Shown: positions 29,022 through 37,648 of the stretch, in pieces
Layout: the number at the start of each line of letters is the position of its first letter
How positions within the stretch are numbered: position 1 is the first letter of the stretch
DNA from: Marinomonas piezotolerans
GTDB lineage: Bacteria > Pseudomonadota > Gammaproteobacteria > Pseudomonadales > Marinomonadaceae
Reading direction: 5' to 3'
Length of the DNA stretch: 64,000 bases
Assembly (NCBI RefSeq): GCF_003362755.1
Contig: NZ_QKRA01000011.1
Span: forward strand, 1 to 64,000
The notes under the pieces: generated by a model
What the model was told of the DNA's origin: nothing
The model's database searches: none
What the model saw: the letters and a program-made list of their open reading frames with translations, nothing else
Translations under genes and position numbers: made by a program

Positions 29022-30539
29022 CTATTTCACTTCAATGACTTGCTCTTCGATGCGAGCTTTCCATTCAGCAGGGCCCGTTAGATGTACCGACGTACCCGCT
29101 GAATCAACCGCAACGGTAACCGGCATATCTACAACATCAAATTCATAGATAGCTTCCATCCCCATTTCTGGAAACGCAACAACGTCAGCTTTTTTAATCG
29201 CTTTCGATACAAGGTACGCAGCACCACCTACTGCCATCAGGTAGACAGCTCCAAATTCCTTGATAGCTTCGATAGCAACAGGCCCACGCTCAGCCTTACC
29301 GATCATCCCTAATAAGCCAGTTTTCTCTAGCATGGTATGAGTGAATTTATCCATCCGTGTAGACGTAGTGGGACCTGCAGGACCAACCGCCTCATCTTTG
29401 ACTGGGTCAACAGGCCCAACGTAATAAATGAATCGTCCTTTAAGATCAACCGGCAACTCTTCACCGTTGGCGATCATTTCAACCATTTTCTTATGTGCAG
29501 CATCACGCCCTGTCAACATCTTACCGTTTAGCAAAATGGTTTCACCTGGCTTCCAATCTTTGACCATCTCAGGAGTAATCTCATCTAGATTAACACGGCG
29601 AACGCTGTCACCGACTTCCCATGTGATATCTGGCCAATCATCCAATGAAGGCGGCACAAGATCGGCTGGCCCTGTTCCATCAAGCGTAAAATGTGCGTGG
29701 CGCGTCGCCGCACAGTTTGGAATCATTGCGACCGGCAATGACGCAGCGTGCGTTGGATAATCCATAATCTTCACATCAAGAACGGTCGTCAAACCACCAA
29801 GCCCCTGCGCACCGATCCCTAGATTATTCACCGCTTCGAAGATTTCTAAACGCAACTCTTCTGCACGATTCTGAGGCCCGCGAGCTTTTAACTCATGAAT
29901 ATCAATCGGCTCCATCAACGACTCTTTAGCCATTAACATGGCCTTTTCAGCCGTGCCGCCGATACCAATACCCAACATACCCGGTGGACACCAGCCCGCC
30001 CCCATTGTAGGAACGGTTTTCTTAACCCATTCAACGATTGAATCAGATGGATTTAGCATCGCCATCTTAGATTTGTTCTCTGAGCCACCACCTTTTGCAG
30101 CAACATGAACCTCAACGGTATCTCCAGGAACAACCTCCATATGAATCACAGCAGGAGTATTGTCTTTAGTATTCTTACGAGCACCAGCAGGGTCGTCTAG
30201 GATAGAGGCGCGCAACACATTATCTGGATGGAGGTATGCACGGCGCACACCTTCATTAATCATGTCTGTAACGCTCAATTCACTTTCCCATTGAACATTC
30301 ATGCCCACTTTAACAAATACCGTTACTATCCCAGTATCTTGACAGATTGGGCGCTTACCTTCGGCGCACATACGAGAGTTGATAAGGATCTGTGCCATAG
30401 CATCTTTTGCTGCTTGACTCTCCTCACGCTCGTAGGCTTCGTGGACGGCTTTAACAAAATCTAAAGGGTGGTAGTAAGAGATAAACTGAAGTGCATCGGC
30501 GACGCTGGAAATCAGGTCATCTTCTTTAATAATGCTCAT
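29022..30539 (-). CDS. fumA: Class I fumarate hydratase (4Fe-4S)
   Basis: Iron-sulfur fumarase that interconverts fumarate and L-malate in the TCA cycle. The 505-residue length fits class I two-domain fumarases; the N-terminal Fe-S hydratase domain spans about residues 10-285 and the C-terminal beta domain about 290-500. Cysteines likely to hold the 4Fe-4S cluster occur in ICQDTG, GAGWCPPGMLG and PNCAATRHAHF. Class I enzymes are oxygen-sensitive. It is single-gene, with its own terminator and 175 bp of upstream DNA that also holds the terminator of the next gene. FumA and FumB cannot be told apart. Confidence 0.95.
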   Translation of the reverse strand: MSIIKEDDLISSVADALQFISYYHPLDFVKAVHEAYEREESQAAKDAMAQILINSRMCAEGKRPICQDTGIVTVFVKVGMNVQWESELSVTDMINEGVRRAYLHPDNVLRASILDDPAGARKNTKDNTPAVIHMEVVPGDTVEVHVAAKGGGSENKSKMAMLNPSDSIVEWVKKTVPTMGAGWCPPGMLGIGIGGTAEKAMLMAKESLMEPIDIHELKARGPQNRAEELRLEIFEAVNNLGIGAQGLGGLTTVLDVKIMDYPTHAASLPVAMIPNCAATRHAHFTLDGTGPADLVPPSLDDWPDITWEVGDSVRRVNLDEITPEMVKDWKPGETILLNGKMLTGRDAAHKKMVEMIANGEELPVDLKGRFIYYVGPVDPVKDEAVGPAGPTTSTRMDKFTHTMLEKTGLLGMIGKAERGPVAIEAIKEFGAVYLMAVGGAAYLVSKAIKKADVVAFPEMGMEAIYEFDVVDMPVTVAVDSAGTSVHLTGPAEWKARIEEQVIEVK

Positions 30540-30668
30540 GCGACTCTCCTGCTGAGTATTATGCTTTTATAAGGAAGAAGAATGGTAAAAGAAGCGTCAC
30601 AGCATTAAAAGGTTTAACTAAAATTTTCAGCAGATATAGCAACCATTCATAGAAATGATACTAAAAAA

Positions 30669-30701
30669 CTAAAAGACCCCTCAGTGCAAGGGGTCTTTTA
30701 G
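30669..30701. terminator. Terminator after the DUF2786-repeat protein gene
   Basis: A perfect 12-bp stem ctaaaagacccc/ggggtcttttag with a nine-base loop, flanked by A and T tracts. It lies 14 bases after the stop of the minus-strand gene at 30715. Confidence 0.88.
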
Positions 30702-30714
30702 TCGAATTGCTAGC

Positions 30715-32376
30715 CTATGCTTTTTGAGAAGAACGCGGGTTACGCACCGAATATTGCACATATTCTTCTAATGTTGACGAGGTAAAATGCTCTCGCTCAC
30801 TCAAAGACGGAATCTGCTCTGCCTCCCAGTTAATTAAGCAAACAAAAACCGAGTACTTATTAATACATCCGTAATCCAGATCCCGAACACTTATTTGATG
30901 AGAAGCCATGAGCCTAAGTACCTGCTCAATCACCTTCTGGCTTTCAAAGTGACTTACGCCCTCAATGCTTTTCAGCATTCTCTGAACACGCTCTACAGGG
31001 TTCTCGGATGGAGTAGGTTCAACACTGTTACGGCTCATCATCAGGAACTTATCGAGCATCTCTTCTGTATACGTCTCACGCTCATGCACATCCGAGATCA
31101 ATGCACTTTCTCGCTCTAACAGTCGAATAAATAAGCTCTTGTTACGGATATCAGAAAACTCAAGGTCTCTTAAACTCAACTCACTTTCGGACATAATAGC
31201 AATGACTTTGGCATAAGAGTCTTTCGAGTGATCATGTCCTTTCGCAGCTAAAGCAAGATGATGTCGCAACTCATGCATAATTTTCGCAGCACGGTAGTCT
31301 TCTTTTAATTGAATATGATAAGCGTACTGCTCCTTATGACTAACTAACTGAGCACTCAACTCTTCAAAGCCTTGCTGCGCATCCTGCTCTGCCCGCAGGG
31401 AGCGAATTCTCAACTCAGATCGCTGGGCCTCCCAAGCCTCATAAGCTCTTGCTCTTGCTTGAAATGCGCGTTCTATTGCCTCTTCAAAACTCTGCTCAAT
31501 TCGGGCTCTTTCGGAGCGTTCACGCTGCTCTTCTTGCTCAATGGAAGCACGTTGACTACGTCGTGACTTCAATGCCTCTTGGGCAAGTGTCAATTGACTT
31601 TCCAACCCATCGATTTGTGCTTGAATGGCTGACTCGTCAAAGTCCAACAACTTTTCATGCACTTTAGACCAATAACTGTCATCTTCAAATGGCACATCAG
31701 GGTTACTCGACGAATATTGGTTGCGTAAAGTTTCCTTAAAGGATTCGCCCGATGGACGGAACGCACTTGAGGCATCAATCACGTTATCGTGAGTTGCAAA
31801 GCGCTCTTCACTCTTATCATCCTGATCACTCACCGCATCAGACTCAACAGCGTCATTCATCTCTTCAAACTCACCCGTGTTAATGGAAACCTCTTCAGGC
31901 TCCTCAGTCATCGTTACATGATCATCATTCACTGTCGCACTTTTGGAAGCCGACATTTCGACATCAAAGTCATCAAAAGACGGAGCAACCTGCTCCGTTT
32001 CGCCTAAAACTTCTTCTGATACACTTTCATCTTGTTCAAACTCGTAACCATCATCAAGGATGGTCTTCGCATTGGCATAGGCTTTGTCTGGATCAATCGG
32101 CTTCTCTGAAAAACGGCGCTGAGAAACAGAACTAGAATCTTGATTAGTTTTTGGTGCTTTAGCATGGCGAGGAGGACCACTCCAACTGACTTTAAACAGC
32201 GTTGTTCGGTCACATAACTGGTACATGGGAATATCACCTTGGTTCAACCCATGCTGCAAGATTATCGACTCAGCATGACGAAACGCCATACTGGACTCAC
32301 TCGAATTCGTAGAAGTTGCCAGATTTAGTAGCTTTACGACTTTCCCAATCGCTTTTTTTCTTCGTCTAAGACTCAT
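30715..32376 (-). CDS. Large coiled-coil protein with three DUF2786-like segments
   Basis: I do not know its function. The 553-residue protein starts at MSLRRRKKAIGKVVKLLNLA with AGGCGG upstream; a longer ORF start at 32445 is rejected. Residues about 10-50 form a DUF2786-type unit (KVVKLLNLA, then a Glu/Ser turn, HAESIILQHGLNQGDI). Residues about 115-200 are very acidic and low in complexity. Residues about 245-375 are rich in Glu, Gln and Arg, with a strong heptad pattern and no prolines, and so probably form a long coiled coil. The last 180 residues hold two more copies of the unit (ending ELSLRDLEF and QISVRDLDY), 95 residues apart. There is no signal peptide and there are no membrane segments, so it is probably cytosolic. 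Monocistronic. Confidence 0.8.
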   Translation of the reverse strand: MSLRRRKKAIGKVVKLLNLATSTNSSESSMAFRHAESIILQHGLNQGDIPMYQLCDRTTLFKVSWSGPPRHAKAPKTNQDSSSVSQRRFSEKPIDPDKAYANAKTILDDGYEFEQDESVSEEVLGETEQVAPSFDDFDVEMSASKSATVNDDHVTMTEEPEEVSINTGEFEEMNDAVESDAVSDQDDKSEERFATHDNVIDASSAFRPSGESFKETLRNQYSSSNPDVPFEDDSYWSKVHEKLLDFDESAIQAQIDGLESQLTLAQEALKSRRSQRASIEQEEQRERSERARIEQSFEEAIERAFQARARAYEAWEAQRSELRIRSLRAEQDAQQGFEELSAQLVSHKEQYAYHIQLKEDYRAAKIMHELRHHLALAAKGHDHSKDSYAKVIAIMSESELSLRDLEFSDIRNKSLFIRLLERESALISDVHERETYTEEMLDKFLMMSRNSVEPTPSENPVERVQRMLKSIEGVSHFESQKVIEQVLRLMASHQISVRDLDYGCINKYSVFVCLINWEAEQIPSLSEREHFTSSTLEEYVQYSVRNPRSSQKA

Positions 32377-32466
32377 TATTACGCCGCCTCTGCTCTTTCG
32401 ACATTGCTCTAAATACTCAACGCGCCCAACCAGTACTAACCACAACCCTGTGGACCAACTCGCCGC

Positions 32467-32883
32467 TTAAAATGTAAGATCGTCTGCTAACAATCCCCTT
32501 ACCTGAAGCAAAATCCTAGCCAACTCAGAATTTTCATAGGTTTGCACTTGGATCCTCCCCCAAACCGGCTCTGGCCAGCAGTCATCACCCTCATTACGAG
32601 CGACATGATGAAGGTGAAGCTGACGAACCTTATTTCCGATTGCCGCGACATTTAGTTTATCAGGGGCAAAAACATCCTGAATGGTTTCCGCTAGCTGGCA
32701 ACTTTCTGCCATGAGTTGCATTTGATCTGCCGGTTGTAAATGGTGAATCTCTTCAATACCTGATCTTTTTGGCACGAGTATAAACCAAGGCGCTAAGGCG
32801 TTATTAATCAACCTCAACTGGCACAAGGAGAAATCCCCCACATAAATCGAATCCCTTTCTAAAACTGGATCTAATTCAAACAT
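32467..32883 (-). CDS. HIT-family protein
   Basis: A 138-residue member of the histidine-triad nucleotide-binding superfamily, similar to the short gammaproteobacterial branch found in Pseudomonas. The triad region reads VRQLHLHHVARNEG, which fits H-x-H-x-H with Gln in place of the first His; the central catalytic His is kept. The N-terminal half has the ILVPKR segment expected of the fold. The substrate is unknown, and nucleotide phosphoester or phosphoramidate hydrolysis is only a family-level guess. It is transcribed away from the SMP-30 gene, 85 bp apart, and no operon partner is clear. Confidence 0.82.
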   Translation of the reverse strand: MFELDPVLERDSIYVGDFSLCQLRLINNALAPWFILVPKRSGIEEIHHLQPADQMQLMAESCQLAETIQDVFAPDKLNVAAIGNKVRQLHLHHVARNEGDDCWPEPVWGRIQVQTYENSELARILLQVRGLLADDLTF

Positions 32884-32968
32884 GTCACTGCGTTCCTATT
32901 TACATTGTTGCGCTACATGAGCACTATAGCACTCTAATTTTAATTGTTCCCAACGACTTGGAGTCCCC

Positions 32969-33838
32969 ATGACGGAAATGCGTTGTGTCCTTGACGCGCA
33001 GGCCAAACTAGCAGAATGCCCTCGCTGGGATGAGCAAACTCAAACCCTGTATTTTGTTGATATCGACTCATTCGAATTACACGCTTATCACCTCCCAACT
33101 GAAACACATACAGTGCGCACTTTTAGTGAGGAAATTGGCTGCTTTTCGCTGATAAGTAAAGGCGGCTTCATTGCTGCCTTTAGGTCAGGAGTCTATACCT
33201 TCGCGGATTTTAATGCCCCCCTAATTCCATACTGGTCCGCAGATTACGATCAAGCTACCACGCGCTTCAATGATGGCCGTTGCGACCCAAAAGGCCGCTT
33301 TCTAGCAGGAACAATGTACGCCCCAAAAGACGCTTTTCTAGCTGGCTTATATCAGTTCTCTAAGGACTCATGCCGTATATTAGACCAAGCAGCTTGGACA
33401 TCTAATGGTTTGGCATTCTCGCCTGATCACACAACCATGTATTACTCGGATACACCAAACCACGTTGTTTACAAGTTTGACTACGATAGCACGACAGGCC
33501 AAGCGTCCAATAAACGAGTCTTCATTGAATTCCCCCGCGGCAACGGCCGCCCAGACGGCGCTGCAGTTGATACCGTGGGAAATTACTGGTCCGCTCTTTA
33601 CCAAGGCCAACGCATTGTTAAAATAAGCCCCAATGGAGACATTCTTGCGGAGTTCCCTGTGCCTGCCATATATCCAACTATGGTTGCATTCGGTGGAGAA
33701 GATATGAAGACTCTGTTTGTATCAACGTGTCGCGGAGCACATACGGAACAAGAATTACAGACATTCCCTCAAGCTGGGGGGATTTTTGCCTTAGACACAA
33801 GCTCTGAAGGCCAAATAGAATTCCGCTTTGCGGGTTAA
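32969..33838 (+). CDS. SMP-30/gluconolactonase-family beta-propeller hydrolase
   Basis: A 289-residue protein with the SMP-30/Gluconolaconase/LRE-like fold. The key metal-binding pattern is visible: AECPRWDEQTQTLYFVDI near the N-terminus with the first Glu ligand, FNDGRCDPKGRFLAGTM in the middle, TSNGLAFSPDHTTMYYSDT with an Asn ligand, and RPDGAAVDTVGNYWSA with the last Asp ligand. Such enzymes open sugar-acid lactones with a divalent cation. The exact sugar is not inferable because no sugar pathway genes adjoin it. TTGGAG lies seven bases before the ATG. proS follows 33 bp later on the same strand, perhaps co-transcribed. Confidence 0.88.
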   Translation: MTEMRCVLDAQAKLAECPRWDEQTQTLYFVDIDSFELHAYHLPTETHTVRTFSEEIGCFSLISKGGFIAAFRSGVYTFADFNAPLIPYWSADYDQATTRFNDGRCDPKGRFLAGTMYAPKDAFLAGLYQFSKDSCRILDQAAWTSNGLAFSPDHTTMYYSDTPNHVVYKFDYDSTTGQASNKRVFIEFPRGNGRPDGAAVDTVGNYWSALYQGQRIVKISPNGDILAEFPVPAIYPTMVAFGGEDMKTLFVSTCRGAHTEQELQTFPQAGGIFALDTSSEGQIEFRFAG

Positions 33839-33871
33839 ATCAATATTCAAACACTGAAAGACAAACTTACT

Positions 33872-35599
33872 ATGCGCGCAAGCAACTACTTATTTTCAAC
33901 GTTACGCGATGCTCCATCAGATGCAGTCGTAACCAGTCACCAACTCATGATCCGAGCAGGGATGATCCGCCAAGTATCGAAAGGGCTTTATACTTGGCTA
34001 CCCACTGGCATTAAGGTATTTCGAAAAGTTGAAAACATTGTCCGCGAAGAAATGCAAAAGGCTGGCTCTCTTGAAGTCATGATGCCAGGAATTCACCCCG
34101 CAGAACTATGGCAAGAAACAGGCCGCTGGCAGAAATACGGGCCTGAGCTGTTGCGTTTAAAAGATCGCCATGATCGTGACTACTGTGTTGGCCCTACTCA
34201 TGAAGAGGTCATTACTGATCTTGCTCGTAACGAGCTAACGAGCTATAAGCAACTGCCGCTAAATATGTTCCAAATCCAAACAAAGTTCCGCGATGAAGTA
34301 CGTCCTCGATTTGGAGTGATGCGCTCTCGCGAGTTTGTTATGAAAGATGCTTACTCTTTTCACGTATCTCAAGAATCTCTGCAACAAACATACGATGTAA
34401 TGCATCAAGCCTACTGCAACACGTTTGATCGTATCGGATTAGATTATCGAGCAGTTCAAGCAGATACTGGCTCCATTGGCGGTGCTTACTCCCATGAGTT
34501 TCATGTACTTGCAGATTCTGGTGAAGACGATATCGCATTTAGTGACTCTTCAGACTTCGCGGCAAATGTAGAACTTGCTGAAGCGGTTAGTTTGAAGCAA
34601 ACCGCTGATGCACCAACGGAAGAGCTCAAAGAAGTTTACACACCGAACTGCAAAACCATTGCAGCTGTTGCGGAGTTCTTAAACCTTCCGGTCGAAAAAA
34701 CCATAAAGACCATGCTAATAAAAGCCACTGATGAGAATGACACCCCGTCTATCATTGCACTGGTTCTGCGTGGCGATCACTCGATAAATGAAATAAAAGT
34801 TGAGAAGATTCCCGGAGCAGTTGTACCGTTCGAATTTGCGTCGGAAGCTGACATCATCGCAAAAGTAGGCTGTCAGCCTGGCTCAATTGGTCCAAAAGGA
34901 TTGAAAGAAGCGGGCGTGCGTGTCGTGGTTGACCGATCTGCAGCCGTTCTTTCTGATTTTTGTGCCGGCGCAAACAAAGACGACTATCACTTCACTGGAC
35001 TAAACTGGGCCCGTGATTGTGCAGAGTTTGAGACGGCAGATATCCGAAATGTCGTCGAAGGAGACCCTTCTCCAGATGGCTCAGGCAACATCGTTATTAA
35101 ACGAGGCATTGAGGTTGGCCATATCTTTCAGCTAGGACAGACCTACTCAGAATCGATGAAAGCCACTGTACTCGATGAAAATGGCAAGGCGCAAACCATG
35201 TGGATGGGGTGCTACGGCATCGGCGTGTCACGTATTGTTGCCGCTGCAATCGAGCAAAACTTTGATGAGCGCGGCATCATTTGGCCAGAATCAATTGCCC
35301 CCTTTAGCATTGCAATCATTGCTATGAACTACGATAAATCAGAAGCCGTACGCGATGCCTGCGAAACACTCTACAACGAGCTGCAAGCAAAAGGCGTTGA
35401 TGTCATTCTTGATGATCGAAAAGAGCGCCCTGGTGTGAAATTCGCGGATTGTGAACTTCTAGGCATTCCTCATCGATTTGTTGTTGGTGACAAAGGTCTT
35501 GCCAACGGTACGCTAGAGTACAAAGATCGTAAAACAGGAGAAGGTGAAGATGTTAAGCAAGGTCTGGCCGTTTCATTCATTATGGAAAAAATGGCTTAA
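33872..35599 (+). CDS. proS: Prolyl-tRNA synthetase (bacterial type with editing domain)
   Basis: ProS charges tRNA-Pro and edits mischarged Ala-tRNA. The 575-residue enzyme matches the E. coli form (572). Class II motif 1 ([23 protein letters not shown]), motif 2 ([20 protein letters not shown]) and motif 3 ([14 protein letters not shown]) are all present. Between motifs 2 and 3, at about residues 225-390, is the INS (YbaK-like) editing insert with [12 protein letters not shown]. The anticodon-binding domain forms the last 110 residues. The end overlaps the start of the next gene by 50 bases. Confidence 0.98.
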   Translation: MRASNYLFSTLRDAPSDAVVTSHQLMIRAGMIRQVSKGLYTWLPTGIKVFRKVENIVREEMQKAGSLEVMMPGIHPAELWQETGRWQKYGPELLRLKDRHDRDYCVGPTHEEVITDLARNELTSYKQLPLNMFQIQTKFRDEVRPRFGVMRSREFVMKDAYSFHVSQESLQQTYDVMHQAYCNTFDRIGLDYRAVQADTGSIGGAYSHEFHVLADSGEDDIAFSDSSDFAANVELAEAVSLKQTADAPTEELKEVYTPNCKTIAAVAEFLNLPVEKTIKTMLIKATDENDTPSIIALVLRGDHSINEIKVEKIPGAVVPFEFASEADIIAKVGCQPGSIGPKGLKEAGVRVVVDRSAAVLSDFCAGANKDDYHFTGLNWARDCAEFETADIRNVVEGDPSPDGSGNIVIKRGIEVGHIFQLGQTYSESMKATVLDENGKAQTMWMGCYGIGVSRIVAAAIEQNFDERGIIWPESIAPFSIAIIAMNYDKSEAVRDACETLYNELQAKGVDVILDDRKERPGVKFADCELLGIPHRFVVGDKGLANGTLEYKDRKTGEGEDVKQGLAVSFIMEKMA

Positions 35600-36197
35600 G
35601 CCACCCTTAGCGCTTACCGTAATTGGCTTGAGTACACTCAGTACTCAAGCCGTATATGCTGAAGACGCAACCATTTGGCGCACCGCCATGGGTGCATCTA
35701 TTGTCGCCACCGCACTCACGAACGCGCTAGGCGCGGATTCGATGTTATTGGAGCTAGGGACTGGCAATGACATATATTTTGCTCGCTACTCTGCCAGATG
35801 GTATGCAGACAACTCTCGCTCATTCGGCTCTAAACTGACAATCACCCCGTCGTTACAAGTAGGCTATTCCAAATGGCAAAGCGGGTTAGATAAAAGCTCA
35901 TCTGCCACCAATAACGTAGTGGATCTATTACCCGTGTTTCGCTGGGAGGGAGGCATTCCATTTGTTAGTTTTATCGATACAGGCGTCGGCCTTTCGCTAT
36001 TCAGTAACAATGAACTTGCAGGCCGTAAATTTGGCGGGCCACTTCAATTTAATAACTACTTAGGTCTCGGCTGGCGCTTCGGAGAACAACACAACTGGGA
36101 AGCATCTGTCCACTTCCAGCATTATTCAAACAACAACATCTACGACGATAACAATGGCGTCAATTTTACTCATTTATCAATTGGATATACGTACTAA
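35550..36197 (+). CDS. PagL-like outer membrane lipid A deacylase family protein
   Basis: The 215-residue protein has a basic N-terminus and a hydrophobic signal peptide ending AVYA before EDATIW, then alternating beta-strand sequence and a C-terminal YTY end typical of outer-membrane barrels. [10 protein letters not shown] near the C-terminus fits the PagL catalytic His and Ser (His191 and Ser193 here). In Pseudomonas PagL the third residue is Glu 14 positions after the His; here that position is Asn205, so activity is uncertain. The start at 35550 has GAAGGTG upstream and lies inside proS. If active, it would remove the 3-linked acyl chain of lipid A. Confidence 0.75.
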   Translation: MLSKVWPFHSLWKKWLKPPLALTVIGLSTLSTQAVYAEDATIWRTAMGASIVATALTNALGADSMLLELGTGNDIYFARYSARWYADNSRSFGSKLTITPSLQVGYSKWQSGLDKSSSATNNVVDLLPVFRWEGGIPFVSFIDTGVGLSLFSNNELAGRKFGGPLQFNNYLGLGWRFGEQHNWEASVHFQHYSNNNIYDDNNGVNFTHLSIGYTY

Positions 36198-36206
36198 GAG
36201 GTCACG

Positions 36207-36551
36207 ATGACGACTATTTATCACAATCCGCGCTGTTCAAAATCAAGACAAACCTTACAACTACTTGAAGAGCACAGTATTACGCCCGAGATAATTCTCT
36301 ATCTACAAACACCTCCCACAAAGTCAGAATTACAAAACCTTTTAGGAATGTTGGATATGTCCTCAGCACGCGAGTTAATGCGAACCAAAGAGGATCTATA
36401 CAAATCTTTAAATCTAAGCGAGGTAGCGGACGAAAACACATTATTGGATGCCATGATTGAAAATCCAAAGCTGATTGAGCGCCCTATTGTCGTACATGAA
36501 GGCAAAGCAAGAATAGGTCGTCCACCTGAATCCGTGCTTGAGCTTTTCTAA
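36207..36551 (+). CDS. arsC: ArsC-family protein (glutaredoxin-type arsenate reductase-like)
   Basis: A 114-residue protein of the ArsC/Spx-like thioredoxin-fold family. Cys10 in YHNPRCSKSR is at the catalytic position, the Arg-containing RPIVV segment and the GRPPE motif near the C-terminus match the ArsC signature, and length is normal. No arsR, arsB or acr3 gene is nearby. The arsC-wrbA-DUF2069 order is common in gammaproteobacteria as a housekeeping set, so arsenic resistance is not certain and a general thiol reductase role is possible. Its stop overlaps the start of wrbA (TAATG). Confidence 0.88.
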   Translation: MTTIYHNPRCSKSRQTLQLLEEHSITPEIILYLQTPPTKSELQNLLGMLDMSSARELMRTKEDLYKSLNLSEVADENTLLDAMIENPKLIERPIVVHEGKARIGRPPESVLELF

Positions 36552-37150
36552 TGCCGATTAAAATACTAATCGTATTTTATAGTCGCCACGGTTCCGTAGC
36601 AGCAATGGCGAAACACATAGCGCGCGGCGCTCAACGTATCGCCAATACTGATGTAATCGTGCGGCAACTCCCTGACGCGTCGTTTAATAGTGAGCAAACT
36701 AGAGACGCGATACCAGAAGAAGGCTACCCATTTTGCGAAATAGAAGAGCTAGCAGAATGTGATGGCCTCGCCATTGGTTCACCCTCTTATTTCGGCAGCA
36801 TGGCGGCCCCTGTAAAGCTATTTCTCGACCAATCAAGCCCGCTATGGATGAGTGGTCAGTTGATTGATAAGCCAGCTTGTGCCTTTGCTAGCGCAAGCAC
36901 GATGCATGGTGGGCATGAAATGACACTGCATTCTATGATGATTCCTTTGATGCATCATGGAATGGTTTGGGTGGGACTACCATACAAGAATAGAGCTCTC
37001 ATAAGCACGACTGCTGGAGGCACACCTTATGGTGTTACGCATTTGGCCTCTCAAACAAGCGAAACGGATTTAACAGATGACGAGAAGTCGCTTTGCGAAG
37101 CACAAGGTCAACGACTTGCAGAGCTTGCAACAACCCTAAAAAAAACTTAG
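36551..37150 (+). CDS. wrbA: WrbA-like NAD(P)H:quinone oxidoreductase (flavodoxin fold)
   Basis: A 199-residue FMN-binding protein that reduces quinones by two electrons. The flavodoxin phosphate-binding loop is YSRHGSVAAMAKH near the N-terminus. Further motifs are GSPSYFGSMAAPVKLFLDQ, ASASTMHGGHEMTL and the C-terminal GTPYGVTHL. It directly overlaps arsC and is followed by a terminator about 30 bp after the stop. It probably protects the membrane quinone pool under oxidative or stationary conditions. The call rests on family similarity. Confidence 0.9.
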   Translation: MPIKILIVFYSRHGSVAAMAKHIARGAQRIANTDVIVRQLPDASFNSEQTRDAIPEEGYPFCEIEELAECDGLAIGSPSYFGSMAAPVKLFLDQSSPLWMSGQLIDKPACAFASASTMHGGHEMTLHSMMIPLMHHGMVWVGLPYKNRALISTTAGGTPYGVTHLASQTSETDLTDDEKSLCEAQGQRLAELATTLKKT

Positions 37151-37177
37151 TGAGTGCAAAACGCGACCTATATCAAC

Positions 37178-37221
37178 AAAAAAATCCGATCGCCAGATTA
37201 CCATAGGCATCGGATTTTTTT
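37178..37221 (+). terminator. Terminator between wrbA and DUF2069 gene
   Basis: The inverted repeat aaaaaaatccgat/atcggattttttt encloses an 18-base loop and ends in seven T. It sits 14 bases before the DUF2069 ATG, so it may be a full terminator or an attenuator for that gene. Confidence 0.75.
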
Positions 37222-37234
37222 ATAAGTACAGATT

Positions 37235-37648
37235 ATGGCAAAGAAATTATCGATTAGCTCTCATGAAAAACTGCAGTATGAGTCATATTGCCAAAAATAT
37301 GGAATACTCATAACGTTGACCTTGCTCGCTTTAGCAACAACACTCACACTGTGGCATTTAGTGTATGCTGATATAGAGCTTGCTCATCCCTACATTTTAC
37401 TCAGCACAATACTTAGTCCCATCGCACTCGCCTTACTTGCAAATTTCAATCGTAGTGCGAAAGGCGCTATTGGAATTTGCTTCATTAGCCTAATGTACTT
37501 TATCGCAGGTGTATTAAACTGGACCCAAATATCTATCTGGCCAATTGGCATGAGTGAAACCTTGCTGTCCTGCATACTTTTTCTATTAGCTCTCCACTAC
37601 GCAAGGTACAAAAGTTTAAGTGAACTACCAATTAAGTCTCTTACCTAA
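37235..37648 (+). CDS. DUF2069 inner membrane protein
   Basis: A 137-residue integral membrane protein with four hydrophobic segments (around residues 23-45, 51-70, 78-98 and 101-121). The SHEKLQYESYCQKYGILITLT start and the short cytoplasmic loops fit the DUF2069 family, which has no known function. Genes of this family often follow arsC and wrbA, as here. A terminator-like hairpin lies just before the start and no clear ribosome binding site is seen, so expression may be low or controlled. It overlaps the convergent Hsp70 gene by eight bases. Confidence 0.8.
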   Translation: MAKKLSISSHEKLQYESYCQKYGILITLTLLALATTLTLWHLVYADIELAHPYILLSTILSPIALALLANFNRSAKGAIGICFISLMYFIAGVLNWTQISIWPIGMSETLLSCILFLLALHYARYKSLSELPIKSLT

